Program-made: the position numbers and the translations under genes
Part shown: positions 24,559-33,029 of the stretch, one piece after another
How the letters are laid out: the number at the start of each line of letters is the position of its first letter
How positions within the stretch are numbered: position 1 is the first letter of the stretch
Notes under the pieces: generated by a model
What the model saw: only the letters and a program-made list of their open reading frames with translations
What the model was told of the DNA's origin: nothing
The model's database searches: none
Source of the DNA: Actinomycetota bacterium
GTDB lineage: Bacteria; Actinomycetota; Geothermincolia; Geothermincolales; RBG-13-55-18
Direction: 5' to 3'
NCBI GenBank assembly: GCA_030019255.1
Contig: JASEFK010000005.1
Span: 62,001 to 126,000 of the forward strand
DNA: 64,000 nt

Positions 24559-24945
24559 ATGAATGGACCCGCTGGTGGAGATGGGCCGGGCCGGCGGCAG
24601 GTTTATAACGAGGGGAAGGATGGCATGGCAAGGCTGGAACTAGAGGGGACGGACAGGGTTTTCGGCCTGGAGGATAAATCCGAGTACACCCTGGGGCGGG
24701 CGGATCCGGCCACTCACTCCTTCCCGGACATCGACCTTACGCCCTTCGGGGCCCTGGATGCTGGGGTTTCCAGGAGGCACGCCAAGATCACCCGCCTGGG
24801 AGGAGGCCGCTATTACATCATGGATCTCGCCTCCACCAATTACACCCATGTCAACGGAGAGCGGCTGGAGGCCTTCGAGCCCCGGCCTCTGGCCGACGGG
24901 GACGAGATCCACATGGGAACCCTGAAGCTCATCTTCCGGGCCTGA
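24559..24945 (+). CDS. FHA-domain protein
   Basis: 128 residues from ATG 24559 (GAAGGT 8 bases before); ATG 24625, behind GGGGAAGGA, is an equally good start and would begin right at the domain. The forkhead-associated fold motifs are LGRAD, SRRHAKI and the phosphothreonine-binding STNYTHVNG. FHA domains read phosphothreonine; the Ser/Thr kinase gene 357 bp downstream in the same direction is the natural writer. Confidence 0.88.
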   Translation: MNGPAGGDGPGRRQVYNEGKDGMARLELEGTDRVFGLEDKSEYTLGRADPATHSFPDIDLTPFGALDAGVSRRHAKITRLGGGRYYIMDLASTNYTHVNGERLEAFEPRPLADGDEIHMGTLKLIFRA

Positions 24946-25301
24946 AGGCGGGGTCCGCTTTTCGCCTGCGATTTCTCTCCACATCGGCGAAGACCGTTTT
25001 CCGTGTGCAACGCGGGGGCACCAATTTCTTCGCCGAGCCTGTCTCCCCTGTCGGCAAGGAATAAGCAGCTTTCCGCAAGGGCTGGGCCCCGGATTGTATA
25101 ATCCACGCTTGCCGACCTGCCCCCACGAGGCGGGCATGCGGGAAGCGGCGGGATCAAGGCTTCTTGCCGAAAAGGCTGCCACTGCCGGTTTTAAGGTGCC
25201 AGGCGTAACGTGTCGATAGAATAATGGCGCAAGGGGGTGAGGACCATGGCATCCCCAGGCGGGAAGCAAGAATCATGCATGGACATTCCGGGTGGAGCGC
25301 A
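24946..25301. other. Spacer upstream of the kinase gene
   Basis: 356 bp. TGTATAAT at about 25095-25102 is a good -10 candidate; no matching -35 stands out. Nothing else is recognised. Confidence 0.4.
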
Positions 25302-26975
25302 ATGAAGGCCCGATACCGCATCATAAGAGAAATCGGACGGGGAGCCATGGGTCGGGTTTACCTGGCCCACGACGACCTCCTGGAAAGGGATGTGGCCCTC
25401 AAGGAGTTGAACGTGCCCGGCTATCTCAGTGAGGAGGAGAAGGCCGAGGTCAGGGAGAGGTTCCGCCTGGAGGCCAAGGCGGCGGCCAGGCTCGCCCACC
25501 CGCACATACTCACCGTACACGACATCATCCTTTCCGGGGACCGCCAGTACATCGTCATGGAGTACCTGGAAGGCAAGACCATGCGGGAGATACTGGCGGA
25601 GCGCAGGTTATCCGCCGTCGAGGTCCTGAGCATCGCGCCCATGATCTGCGAGGCCCTGGATTATGCCCACCGCCAGGGCATCATCCACCGCGACGTCAAG
25701 CCGGACAACATCTTCGTCCTCCAGGACGGGAACATCAAGATCGCGGACTTCGGCATCGCCAAGATGATAAGGATGAGCGACCGCACCCATACCGACGTGA
25801 TCATGGGCACTCCCAATTACATCGCGCCAGAGGTCGTCCAGGGGAAGCCGTACGACCACCGCGTGGACATCTTCGCCTTAGGAGTCACCATTTACGAGAT
25901 GCTCACCGGGCGGCGGCCGTTCGACGCGGAAAACGATTTCGCCATCATTTACAAGGTGGCCACCGAGGAGCCGGTATCCCTCTCCGAGGTGGTCGAAGGG
26001 CTGCCTCCCAGCCTGGTGCATGCCGTCCACAAGGCCTTGCAGAAGGATCCCTCCCTGCGGTACCCGAGCATGGAGGAATTCAAGGCCGACCTCATGGAGG
26101 TGCGCTCGGAGCTGGGGATGGAGGCCGGGAAGGAAGAGGGTTTCGACAAGGAGCAGGCCCTGAGGAAGGACCTTGAGGCGGCCATGGAGGTGGAGATCGA
26201 AGAGGGGGCAGCGGGAGGAGGGTACGATTTCCGCCGGGACAGGGAATGGAAGGAACTCATCGCCCGTATCTACTCCGGGCAGCCCCGGGAGGAGCCCAGC
26301 CCGGCGGAGGCGGAAGCCGGGGACCGGTCGGTGCCGGAAATCCACGCCGCCGTGTCCCGCCCCAGGGTTTCAGCCTCCTCCCCGGTATACGGAGTGGCGG
26401 GCGTCCGGACCGTGCCTCCTCGGGGACGGGCTTCCGGCCATCCTCCAGGCGTGAGGGTCTCCCACGGAAGACCGTCCTTTCCCGCCGGAGGTCGGGAGGC
26501 GCAAACTCCACGAGGGGGATTCCTGGGCGCGGAGGGTCTCGTCCTGTCAAGCAGGGCCAAGCGGCTGGCCGCCTATATCCCCGCCCTGGCCGCAGTGCTG
26601 GTGGTCTCCACCCTGTTTCCCTGGATCGGCAGGGACCTTAACCCTTTACGCAACATGGCCGGCATCTCCTTCCCGGAGGGGATGCTGCTTTCCGGCCTGG
26701 CCACCCTGGTGGCCGGGTGCGACGCGCTGCTGGTCCTGGGGATGGTCTCGCCCGGGAAGTGGGCGCAGGCCATGAGGGCCATGTCCCTCCTGGCTTTCCT
26801 GGCCGCGCTGGCCTTCCTTGGCCTGCGGGTCTTCGCCGGCCTGGGTTACCAGAGGACGCCAGGACTTTCGCTGGGCCAGGTGCTGGCGGGTACCGGATGG
26901 GGCCTGTGGGTAGCGCTGGCCGGCAGCCTGGCGTTTTACGTACTATGCTCCCACCTCAGGTCGGAGGTCGCCTGA
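25302..26975 (+). CDS. Membrane-anchored Ser/Thr protein kinase (PknB-like)
   Basis: 557 residues from ATG 25302 (GGTGGAG upstream); the same frame is open from 25224 but without a better ribosome site. The kinase domain is complete: G-loop GRGAMG 12-17, K34, HRDVKPDN 129-136, DFG 149-151, APE near 175. A Pro/Gly-rich linker runs from about 300 to 430, then four hydrophobic helices to the C terminus. Unlike PknB there is no extracellular PASTA domain, so the input is probably membrane state or oligomerisation. The likely reader is the FHA protein upstream. Confidence 0.92.
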   Translation: MKARYRIIREIGRGAMGRVYLAHDDLLERDVALKELNVPGYLSEEEKAEVRERFRLEAKAAARLAHPHILTVHDIILSGDRQYIVMEYLEGKTMREILAERRLSAVEVLSIAPMICEALDYAHRQGIIHRDVKPDNIFVLQDGNIKIADFGIAKMIRMSDRTHTDVIMGTPNYIAPEVVQGKPYDHRVDIFALGVTIYEMLTGRRPFDAENDFAIIYKVATEEPVSLSEVVEGLPPSLVHAVHKALQKDPSLRYPSMEEFKADLMEVRSELGMEAGKEEGFDKEQALRKDLEAAMEVEIEEGAAGGGYDFRRDREWKELIARIYSGQPREEPSPAEAEAGDRSVPEIHAAVSRPRVSASSPVYGVAGVRTVPPRGRASGHPPGVRVSHGRPSFPAGGREAQTPRGGFLGAEGLVLSSRAKRLAAYIPALAAVLVVSTLFPWIGRDLNPLRNMAGISFPEGMLLSGLATLVAGCDALLVLGMVSPGKWAQAMRAMSLLAFLAALAFLGLRVFAGLGYQRTPGLSLGQVLAGTGWGLWVALAGSLAFYVLCSHLRSEVA

Positions 26976-26996
26976 CCCCCGCGACGTATATAACCT

Positions 26997-27857
26997 TCAG
27001 AACCCGTCGTTTTCGAGCAGCCATCCCACATATTCCTCGAGGGGCTGCCGGTAGTGCCGGGCGAGAGGGAAACCGCGCAAGCGTAAGTTGAGGTTGTCCA
27101 GGGGGGAATAAGGAGGGCGGGGACAGGGAAGGTTGAGGTCCGCGTAACGGATGGGCTGCACGGGCACGTCCTTCCACCCCGCTATCTCCACGATCTCCCT
27201 GGCGAAATCGTAACGAGAGCAAACCCCCTGGTTGGTGGCATGATAGAGGCCGTACTGGCCCGAGCGGCACACGCGGTGGATGATCTCCGCCAGGTCGCCG
27301 GTGTAGGTGGGGGTACCCACCTCGTCGGTGACCACCCGAAGGAACCCCTTCTCGCGGGCGTTGCGCAGGATGCTCTTCACGAAGTTGCGCTTCCCTCCCC
27401 GGCCGAAGAGCCACTGGCTGCGGAAGATATAATGGCGGGGCAGGGTGGAGGCCAAAAAGCGCTCCGCGGCCAGCTTGGCCTTCCCGTACACCCCCTGGGG
27501 GTTGGGTTCGTCCAGCTCCGTGTAGGGGGCTCCCTTGCGCCCGTCGAAGACGTAGTCCGAGCTGATGAAGGCCAGGGGACAACCGGCCTCCAGGCAGGCC
27601 AGGACCAGGTTCTGTGCCCCGGTCAGGTTGACCCGCAGGGAGGGTTCAGGGTCCAGCTCGGCGCGGTCGGCGTCCAGGTCGGCGGCGGCGTTGATGACCA
27701 GGTCTGGCTGCAGGGAGGGAATCTTTTCCATGACCAGGTCATAATCCGTGATGTCCAGGTCGAGGTCGAAGGGAAGCACCTCATCGCCTCCCCTCCGGAA
27801 GACTTCCACCAGGTCGGTTCCCAACTGGCCGGCCGCCCCGCATATCACTACGCGCAT
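26997..27857 (-). CDS. rfbD: dTDP-4-dehydrorhamnose reductase (RmlD)
   Basis: 286 residues, normal for RmlD. The NADPH motif is GAAGQLGTDL at 7-16. Further features are the VINAAADLDADRAE segment and the catalytic YxxxK in GVYGKAKLAAE near 125, with S-S-D-Y-V-F-D-G before it. It makes dTDP-L-rhamnose from the 4-keto sugar, the last step of rhamnose supply for surface polysaccharide. The epimerase-like gene lies upstream in the same direction; rmlA and rmlB are not in the window. Confidence 0.9.
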   Translation of the reverse strand: MRVVICGAAGQLGTDLVEVFRRGGDEVLPFDLDLDITDYDLVMEKIPSLQPDLVINAAADLDADRAELDPEPSLRVNLTGAQNLVLACLEAGCPLAFISSDYVFDGRKGAPYTELDEPNPQGVYGKAKLAAERFLASTLPRHYIFRSQWLFGRGGKRNFVKSILRNAREKGFLRVVTDEVGTPTYTGDLAEIIHRVCRSGQYGLYHATNQGVCSRYDFAREIVEIAGWKDVPVQPIRYADLNLPCPRPPYSPLDNLNLRLRGFPLARHYRQPLEEYVGWLLENDGF

Positions 27858-28068
27858 GCCTGCCTCCTCCTGCCGTCATGTTGCCGTCCGCCTTCCCCGC
27901 CATGGGGAGTGTCCTCGGTTCGTTGGGGCGGTCTATCCCATGTTCCCATGCCATGCCGCCCCTCTCATGCGACCTTGCCTCCCGGGTATCGTCGCGTGTC
28001 GTCCTTTCCCTTCCCCGGGCCCCCCTGTCCGGGTCGGGCGTTTTCCGCTTTTTCCACCCCTCTCAATC

Positions 28069-28536
28069 TCAGTCCCCGCTCTCCCAGTCGAAGAGGGCGT
28101 CGTAGGGTATGCGCTCCTCGTCCGGGTCCGAGGGGTCGTAGGAACGGGTGGTGTGGTAGAAGAGCCCCACAGGCTTTTCTCCCAGGACTTGGTAGCCGTG
28201 GGCCACCCCCGGGGGGATGACGATGAGCAGGGGTTGGTGTTCCCCGGCGTAGATGACCTGGGTGCGGCCTCGCGTGGGCGAATCCTCGCGCAGGTCGTGC
28301 AGGACCACGCGCGCCTCTCCCTGGGCCACGAACCACAGGTCGTGCTGCTTGCGGTGCCAGTGAAAGGCCTTGATGACCCCGGGATAGGTCAGGGTGAAGG
28401 TGGTCTGCCCGAAGCGCTCCAGGAGTCCGTCGTCGTCGCGCAGCACCTCCAGGAGATAACCCCTTTCGTCACAGTGGCGCACCAGTGGCTTGACCAGCAC
28501 GCCCTCTATGCCCTCGACCCTTTCCTCCACGGCCAT
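28069..28536 (-). CDS. dTDP-4-dehydrorhamnose 3,5-epimerase-like cupin
   Basis: 155 residues from ATG 28536 (MAVEERVEGIEGVLVKPL), which matches the usual family start although its GAGGTG lies almost on the start codon; a TTG at 28584 is an alternative. The cupin shows CDERGYLLEVLR, FHWHRKQHDLWFVAQG and PPGVAHGYQVLG. It is shorter and more diverged than classical RmlC, so it may act on another dTDP-sugar. It is probably cotranscribed with rfbD, about 210 bp upstream. Confidence 0.82.
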   Translation of the reverse strand: MAVEERVEGIEGVLVKPLVRHCDERGYLLEVLRDDDGLLERFGQTTFTLTYPGVIKAFHWHRKQHDLWFVAQGEARVVLHDLREDSPTRGRTQVIYAGEHQPLLIVIPPGVAHGYQVLGEKPVGLFYHTTRSYDPSDPDEERIPYDALFDWESGD

Positions 28537-28834
28537 CACCTCGCTTTCTGGGTAAAGGTTAGCGGAGAAGGGGAACATAGACAACCGCGAACGGTAACCG
28601 CCGGATCATGAGCCGGTGAAGTGATGAAGTATCCGGGGCAGGGATCAAGGGGACGACTCTCGACGGGCGGACCGGGAATCGAAGTCCTGGGGATGAAACG
28701 CAGTGTTTTTCCAACACGATAGGATAAAGGGAACGCCCGCAGCACTTCGTCATTTTCGATCACCGCATCGAGTTCCAGCCGGGTGGAGGGGACGTGGAGG
28801 GAATGCGGGCGGATGCTTATGAGAAAGGGAGAGG
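28537..28834. other. Spacer upstream of the epimerase-like gene
   Basis: About 300 bp between the start of the epimerase-like gene and the terminator at 28835. It should hold the promoter of the rhamnose genes (minus strand), but I see no clear promoter pair and no gene. Confidence 0.3.
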
Positions 28835-28860
28835 AAAGGCTCCCCCGAAGGGGAGCCTTT
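28835..28860 (-). terminator. Strong intrinsic hairpin after the LPATG gene
   Basis: 11-bp perfect stem AAAGGCTCCCC / GGGGAGCCTTT around a CGAA (minus strand TTCG) tetraloop, 35 bp beyond the stop of the surface-protein gene. Because it is flanked by A and T runs it can work in both directions. Confidence 0.85.
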
Positions 28861-28894
28861 TACCTCGTTACTTGCCGTTACTCGTTTTCTCGCC

Positions 28895-31800
28895 CTATTG
28901 CTGGAAGCGGCGGCGAAGGCCCAGGGCCACCAGCACCAGCCCCAGCAGCGTAAGCGCCGCCGCGGCCAGCAGGAGGGGAAGTTGCTCCATGCCGGTGGCC
29001 GGAAGGGCGGTGGTCCCCCCGGTGATGGCCGGTGGCGTAGGGGGAGTAGGCTGTATGGGAGGCGTCACCTCTTCCCCTCCCACGATGATCACGCCGTTCA
29101 GGAAGTCCACGTTCTCCTCGGCACCGGGGGCCAGCTCCACGTCCACGCTCTTATCGGTGATGGCGGCGTACTTCTGAGGGTCGAACTCCTCGGTCACCGT
29201 GTAGTTCCCGGCCTCCAGGAGGAGGAAGGAGAAGGTCCCGTCCTCACTGGTGACCGTCTGCATCTCGACCTCCTCGCCGCCCAAGGTCTCGCCGGTCAGC
29301 GTGATGGTGAATCCCGGTCCCGGGTCGTCCTGGTCGGGCTCCAGGACACTGTCTCCGTCGTCCAGCCACTTGGAGCCCACGATGGACCCGTAGGGGGCGT
29401 TGGCGAAGAGCACCGTCGCCTCCTCGCCCGGACCCACGGAGACCTCCATACGGATGGGCAGGGTGGCATAGTGGCCGGCGGGCACCGTCTCGCTCACCGC
29501 GTACTCTCCGGGCAGGAGGTTGTCGAAGGAGAAGGTCCCGTCCTCACCGGTGAAGGTCTCGGCGAAGGCCTCCGTGTCGCCCAGGCCCTCGAGGGTTATC
29601 TTGACCCCCTGCAGGCCGGTCTCGCCCTCGTCCAGCACGCCGTCCCCATCCAGGTCCTGGAACTTGAAGCCCTCGATGACACCGTAGACGCAGTTGCCGA
29701 AGTTCACCACCGCGCCCTCGCCGGGAGAGAGCTTCACGGACACCGAGTCGGGGGTGGTGGAGAAGTACCCGTCGGTTCCCTTCTCCACCACGGTGTAGGT
29801 TCCGGGCTCCAGCTCGGGGAAGGAGTAGGAGCCGTCCTCGCCGGTTACCGCGGTGTCCAGGAGCTCATCCGGCGGGCTACCCGCCCACAGCTCGATGGTG
29901 ATGCCGGGGATGACGGTGGTCTCGTTCTCATCCCAGACCCCGTCGCAGTCCTCGTCCAGCCACTTGGTGCCGGTGATGGAGCCGTAGGGGGCGTTGCCGA
30001 AGTACACGGTCTCGGTTTCCCCGGGCTCCAGCTCCACCACGATGGAGATGGGACCCGTGGGGTAATAACCCGGCAGGCTGGATTCGTCCACCGCCACCAC
30101 GTAGGTGCCGGGTGACAGGTTCGGGAAGGAGAAGAGGCCGCCGCCGGCAGTGATCGCAGTACGCCATCCGCCATTGAGCTTGATGGTAACTCCATCCAGG
30201 CCCTCCTCGCCCTCGTCCAAGATGCCGTCCTGGTCGAGGTCCAGGAACTTGACGCCCTCGATGCTCCCGTAACGGCAGTTGTGGAAGTCCAGGCCCTCGA
30301 GGGGCTGGCCGTAGACCAGGTTGAAGTCGTCGTGGGAGCCGTCGTCCGGGTTGGTGGGGAACCATCCCTCGGGCAGGACCTCCCTCACCGTGTAATTGCC
30401 GGGAAGGAGGCCGGTGAAGGAGTAGCTCCCGTCCTCGCCGGTGACCGTCTCCGCCACCTTCTCCTCGCCCTTCCACAGCTCGATGGTCACTCCCGGAACG
30501 GCGGGTTCTCCCTCGTCGCGGGCGCCGTCCTGGTCGAGGTCCTCCCACTTACTACCGGTTATGGAGAGGTAACGGCGGTTGAGGAAGTCCAGGCCCTCCA
30601 CGTTGTAGCCGCACCCCACCTCGACGCCCTCGTGGATTCCCTCCGGTGGAGAGACGGGATACCATTCCTCGGGCAGGACTTCCTTCACCGTGTAGACCCC
30701 GTCCTCCAGGTCATCGAAGAGGTAGCTCCCGTCCTCGCCGGTGACCGTCTCCGCCACCTTCTCCTCGCCCTTCCACAGCTCGATGGTCACTCCCGAAACG
30801 GCGGGTTCACCGGCATCATGTATACCGTCCCCATCCAGGTCCTCGTACTTGTGCCCGGAAATATGGAAGAGGGGCGCGATGAGGAACTTCACCTGCTGCC
30901 AGATGCATGTAGGTATGCAGTAGTAGCACTTTAGCTCGAAGGTGGTGAAGGTGTCCGTGTACGTCCTTCCCGCCCATTCGATAGTGAGGGGCTTCCATCC
31001 GTCCGGGACTACCATGTGGACCTGGTAGCGCCCGTAAAGGTTTTCTCCCAGCGGATTCCCGAAGAGATCATAGTTGTTGCATGGAAGCTCTTTCCAGCTC
31101 GCGCATCCGTAAGGATATACCGGCCACCAGGAGGGACCGGCGCCCGTGGGTTTCTGGTAGGAGCCATCCCAGCTGTCGGCGGGCACCAGCATCCCGTCCA
31201 TGTCGTGGAACAGCTCTATCACCACCGGCTGGGGATGCAACGAGTCGCCGTCGTCCAGTTGGCCGTTGCAGTTGGTGTCCTCGAAGACCAGGACCTCCAC
31301 CTTGCCCTTTCGGCATTCGGCCCTCCGGTTAAGGAAGTCGACACCGGTGATGTCCTGACCGCTTGCCACCTGGAGGTTCTCATGGGAGCCGTCGGCGGGG
31401 TTGGTTGGCGCCCAGCACTCGGAGAGGACCTCCTTCACCGTGTAGACACCGGGTTCCAGGTTTTGGAAGGTATATCCGCCGCCTGCGCCGGTGACCGTTT
31501 CCTCTATCTTCGCGCCGTCCTTCCACAGCTCGACGGTCACCCCGGGGAGCGGGGGCTCGTCCGGGTCCTTCTCGCCGTCCCCGTCCCGGTCCTCGTACTT
31601 GTGCCCGGAGATGGAACCAAAAGGTACCTCCACGGGCACGTTGCCGAAGAAGACGGTGACCGTCTCCCCGCTGGAGGGTGGCTCCCAGCATTGGATGCCG
31701 GGATCCGCCACACCGGTGCATAGCTCGATCTCGTAGGAGGTGGGGGTGGTGGCCCGGTAGCCCTCGGGCACCGTCTCGCTCACCACGTAGGTGCCCGGTT

Positions 31801-32290
31801 CCAAGCCGGAATAGCACACCAAGCCGTCCGCGTTGGTCTGTCGGGGATCGCCGCCGTCGAGGGTGAAGGTCACCCCGGGCATGCCCGGTTCATTATCGTC
31901 CTTGATGCCGTCCTCGTCCAGGTCCAGGAACTTGACCACGCAGATTTCGCACTCCGGCTGCGGCGAAGGACAGCACAAGGCCTGGGCGCTTTCCAACACG
32001 GTAGACGCTTCCGTCCCCTCCGTGCCCCCGCCATCATTGGGCCCATCCGCTTTTTCGGCATTGGAATCCACCGCCATCGGCTGTTCGCCGCCGGCGGGAA
32101 TGCCCTCTGGGGCATCTTCCGCCAGGACCGCGGTCCCCGTTCCTCCCGCGTCCAAGATGTCAGCGGAGGTCTGGGACTCCCCGGGCGCCTCGCCGCCGCC
32201 GGCCAGTGCGGTGACTATGCCTCCGAGCAGGGTGGCCATAAGCAGCAAACACACGGAAAGGAGCACCAGTCCCTTTATCGACCCCTTCAT
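28895..32290 (-). CDS. LPATG surface protein built of SdrD-like B domains
   Basis: 1131 residues; GGAGGTGA precedes the ATG. The signal peptide is residues 1-31. From about 115 there are roughly nine prealbumin-like modules, each opening with a calcium-style D-x-D-x-D-G segment (KFLDLDEDGIKDDNEPG, HKYEDRDGDGEKDPDEP, KWEDLDQDGARDEGEP and others) and containing 'GEDGSYSF..L.PG.YTV.E'. One module (about 330-470) is divergent and Cys-rich. The C terminus is a sortase signal: LPATG at 1096-1100, a hydrophobic helix, then RRRFQQ. It would be linked to the wall by a sortase, but none is encoded in the window. It stands at the edge of the polysaccharide locus as a likely stalk or adhesin. Confidence 0.9.
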   Translation of the reverse strand: MKGSIKGLVLLSVCLLLMATLLGGIVTALAGGGEAPGESQTSADILDAGGTGTAVLAEDAPEGIPAGGEQPMAVDSNAEKADGPNDGGGTEGTEASTVLESAQALCCPSPQPECEICVVKFLDLDEDGIKDDNEPGMPGVTFTLDGGDPRQTNADGLVCYSGLEPGTYVVSETVPEGYRATTPTSYEIELCTGVADPGIQCWEPPSSGETVTVFFGNVPVEVPFGSISGHKYEDRDGDGEKDPDEPPLPGVTVELWKDGAKIEETVTGAGGGYTFQNLEPGVYTVKEVLSECWAPTNPADGSHENLQVASGQDITGVDFLNRRAECRKGKVEVLVFEDTNCNGQLDDGDSLHPQPVVIELFHDMDGMLVPADSWDGSYQKPTGAGPSWWPVYPYGCASWKELPCNNYDLFGNPLGENLYGRYQVHMVVPDGWKPLTIEWAGRTYTDTFTTFELKCYYCIPTCIWQQVKFLIAPLFHISGHKYEDLDGDGIHDAGEPAVSGVTIELWKGEEKVAETVTGEDGSYLFDDLEDGVYTVKEVLPEEWYPVSPPEGIHEGVEVGCGYNVEGLDFLNRRYLSITGSKWEDLDQDGARDEGEPAVPGVTIELWKGEEKVAETVTGEDGSYSFTGLLPGNYTVREVLPEGWFPTNPDDGSHDDFNLVYGQPLEGLDFHNCRYGSIEGVKFLDLDQDGILDEGEEGLDGVTIKLNGGWRTAITAGGGLFSFPNLSPGTYVVAVDESSLPGYYPTGPISIVVELEPGETETVYFGNAPYGSITGTKWLDEDCDGVWDENETTVIPGITIELWAGSPPDELLDTAVTGEDGSYSFPELEPGTYTVVEKGTDGYFSTTPDSVSVKLSPGEGAVVNFGNCVYGVIEGFKFQDLDGDGVLDEGETGLQGVKITLEGLGDTEAFAETFTGEDGTFSFDNLLPGEYAVSETVPAGHYATLPIRMEVSVGPGEEATVLFANAPYGSIVGSKWLDDGDSVLEPDQDDPGPGFTITLTGETLGGEEVEMQTVTSEDGTFSFLLLEAGNYTVTEEFDPQKYAAITDKSVDVELAPGAEENVDFLNGVIIVGGEEVTPPIQPTPPTPPAITGGTTALPATGMEQLPLLLAAAALTLLGLVLVALGLRRRFQQ

Positions 32291-32529
32291 TTACTTCACC
32301 TCCACCTTGAAAATCCTTCCATCGATACCTTTGGTAGTTGGAAATGGACAGCCTTCAATGGAAGGGCTTTCGGCATGGGAACAGGGGAGGAAGAACCGCA
32401 CGGTGGAAACCAGAAAGACCTTGCCGAGTGAGTTCTGGCCCAGACCGGAAAACCTTCCCCTTTTCCAGCCCTCCCTGGGTTTGCCTCCTCCTTTTTGCTA
32501 TCCCGCCTCCAAGATACCCGATATACAAA

Positions 32530-32552
32530 GCCCGATCGCCGTGCGATCGGGC
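32530..32552 (-). terminator. Attenuator-like hairpin in the surface-protein leader
   Basis: Perfect 10-bp stem GCCCGATCGC / GCGATCGGGC with a 3-base loop, followed on the minus strand by TTTGTATAT, about 240 bases before the gene start. It lies downstream of a promoter-like TATAAT at 32671-32666. A further possible helix ATCCGCCA...TGGCGG precedes it (about 32566-32612). I could not match the upstream part to a known riboswitch class. Confidence 0.6.
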
Positions 32553-32665
32553 CGGTTTCACCACTCGCTCCCCGCCACCCAGGTGACCAGGTCAAGGATG
32601 GCGGATCACAGCTTTCCCTCTCGCCGTATTCCTGACGTAACGGGACTACTTATTCAACACAAAAC

Positions 32666-32671
32666 ATTATA
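32666..32671 (-). promoter_or_regulatory. -10 element for the LPATG gene
   Basis: GGGTATAATG on the minus strand; transcription would start near 32658 and give a leader of about 370 bases. The -35 region is not clear. The rest of 32291-33021 has no gene. Confidence 0.5.
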
Positions 32672-32920
32672 CCCATAGGATGAGGTAAATAAAACCATTA
32701 CCTCTCTCCGGGTTGCTGTCTACAGAAATTAGGCACCTCATCCCGGAAAAACCTCGACACGCCGTCCTTGGTTCCGGCAGGCTATCGGAAGGCGTCCTCT
32801 GCCGAGGGGTCGCGGCTGTTCGCCGGAAGGGCCAGGAGGTGCTTACTCCGCGTGGTCCCGCATCATGGGACCCGACCACGTGCGGGGCGGGTGGTATGGG
32901 AAACACCTCCGGGCAGGGAC

Positions 32921-33029
32921 GGAAAAGGCATCCGAAGCACCGGTATCACGAGGGGTGCACGTGCGTGGCGGAAAGGGGGCCGGGCGTTTCCCGGGCGGAA
33001 AAGCCCTCCGAAACACGGGTATCACGAGG
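32921..33029. repeat. Direct repeat of 33 bp, 76 bp apart
   Basis: GGAAAAG-x-C-x-TCCGAA-x-CAC-x-GGTATCACGAGG occurs at 32921-32953 and 32997-33029 with five mismatches. The second copy covers the last codons of the O-antigen-ligase-like gene (stop at 33022). Between the copies is a GC-rich stretch. Confidence 0.8.

Noticed and set aside
32440-32520. Cyclic-di-GMP riboswitch (GGCAAACC word on the minus strand)
   Set aside because: The second conserved block GACGCAAAGCC is missing and the word lies downstream of the hairpin.
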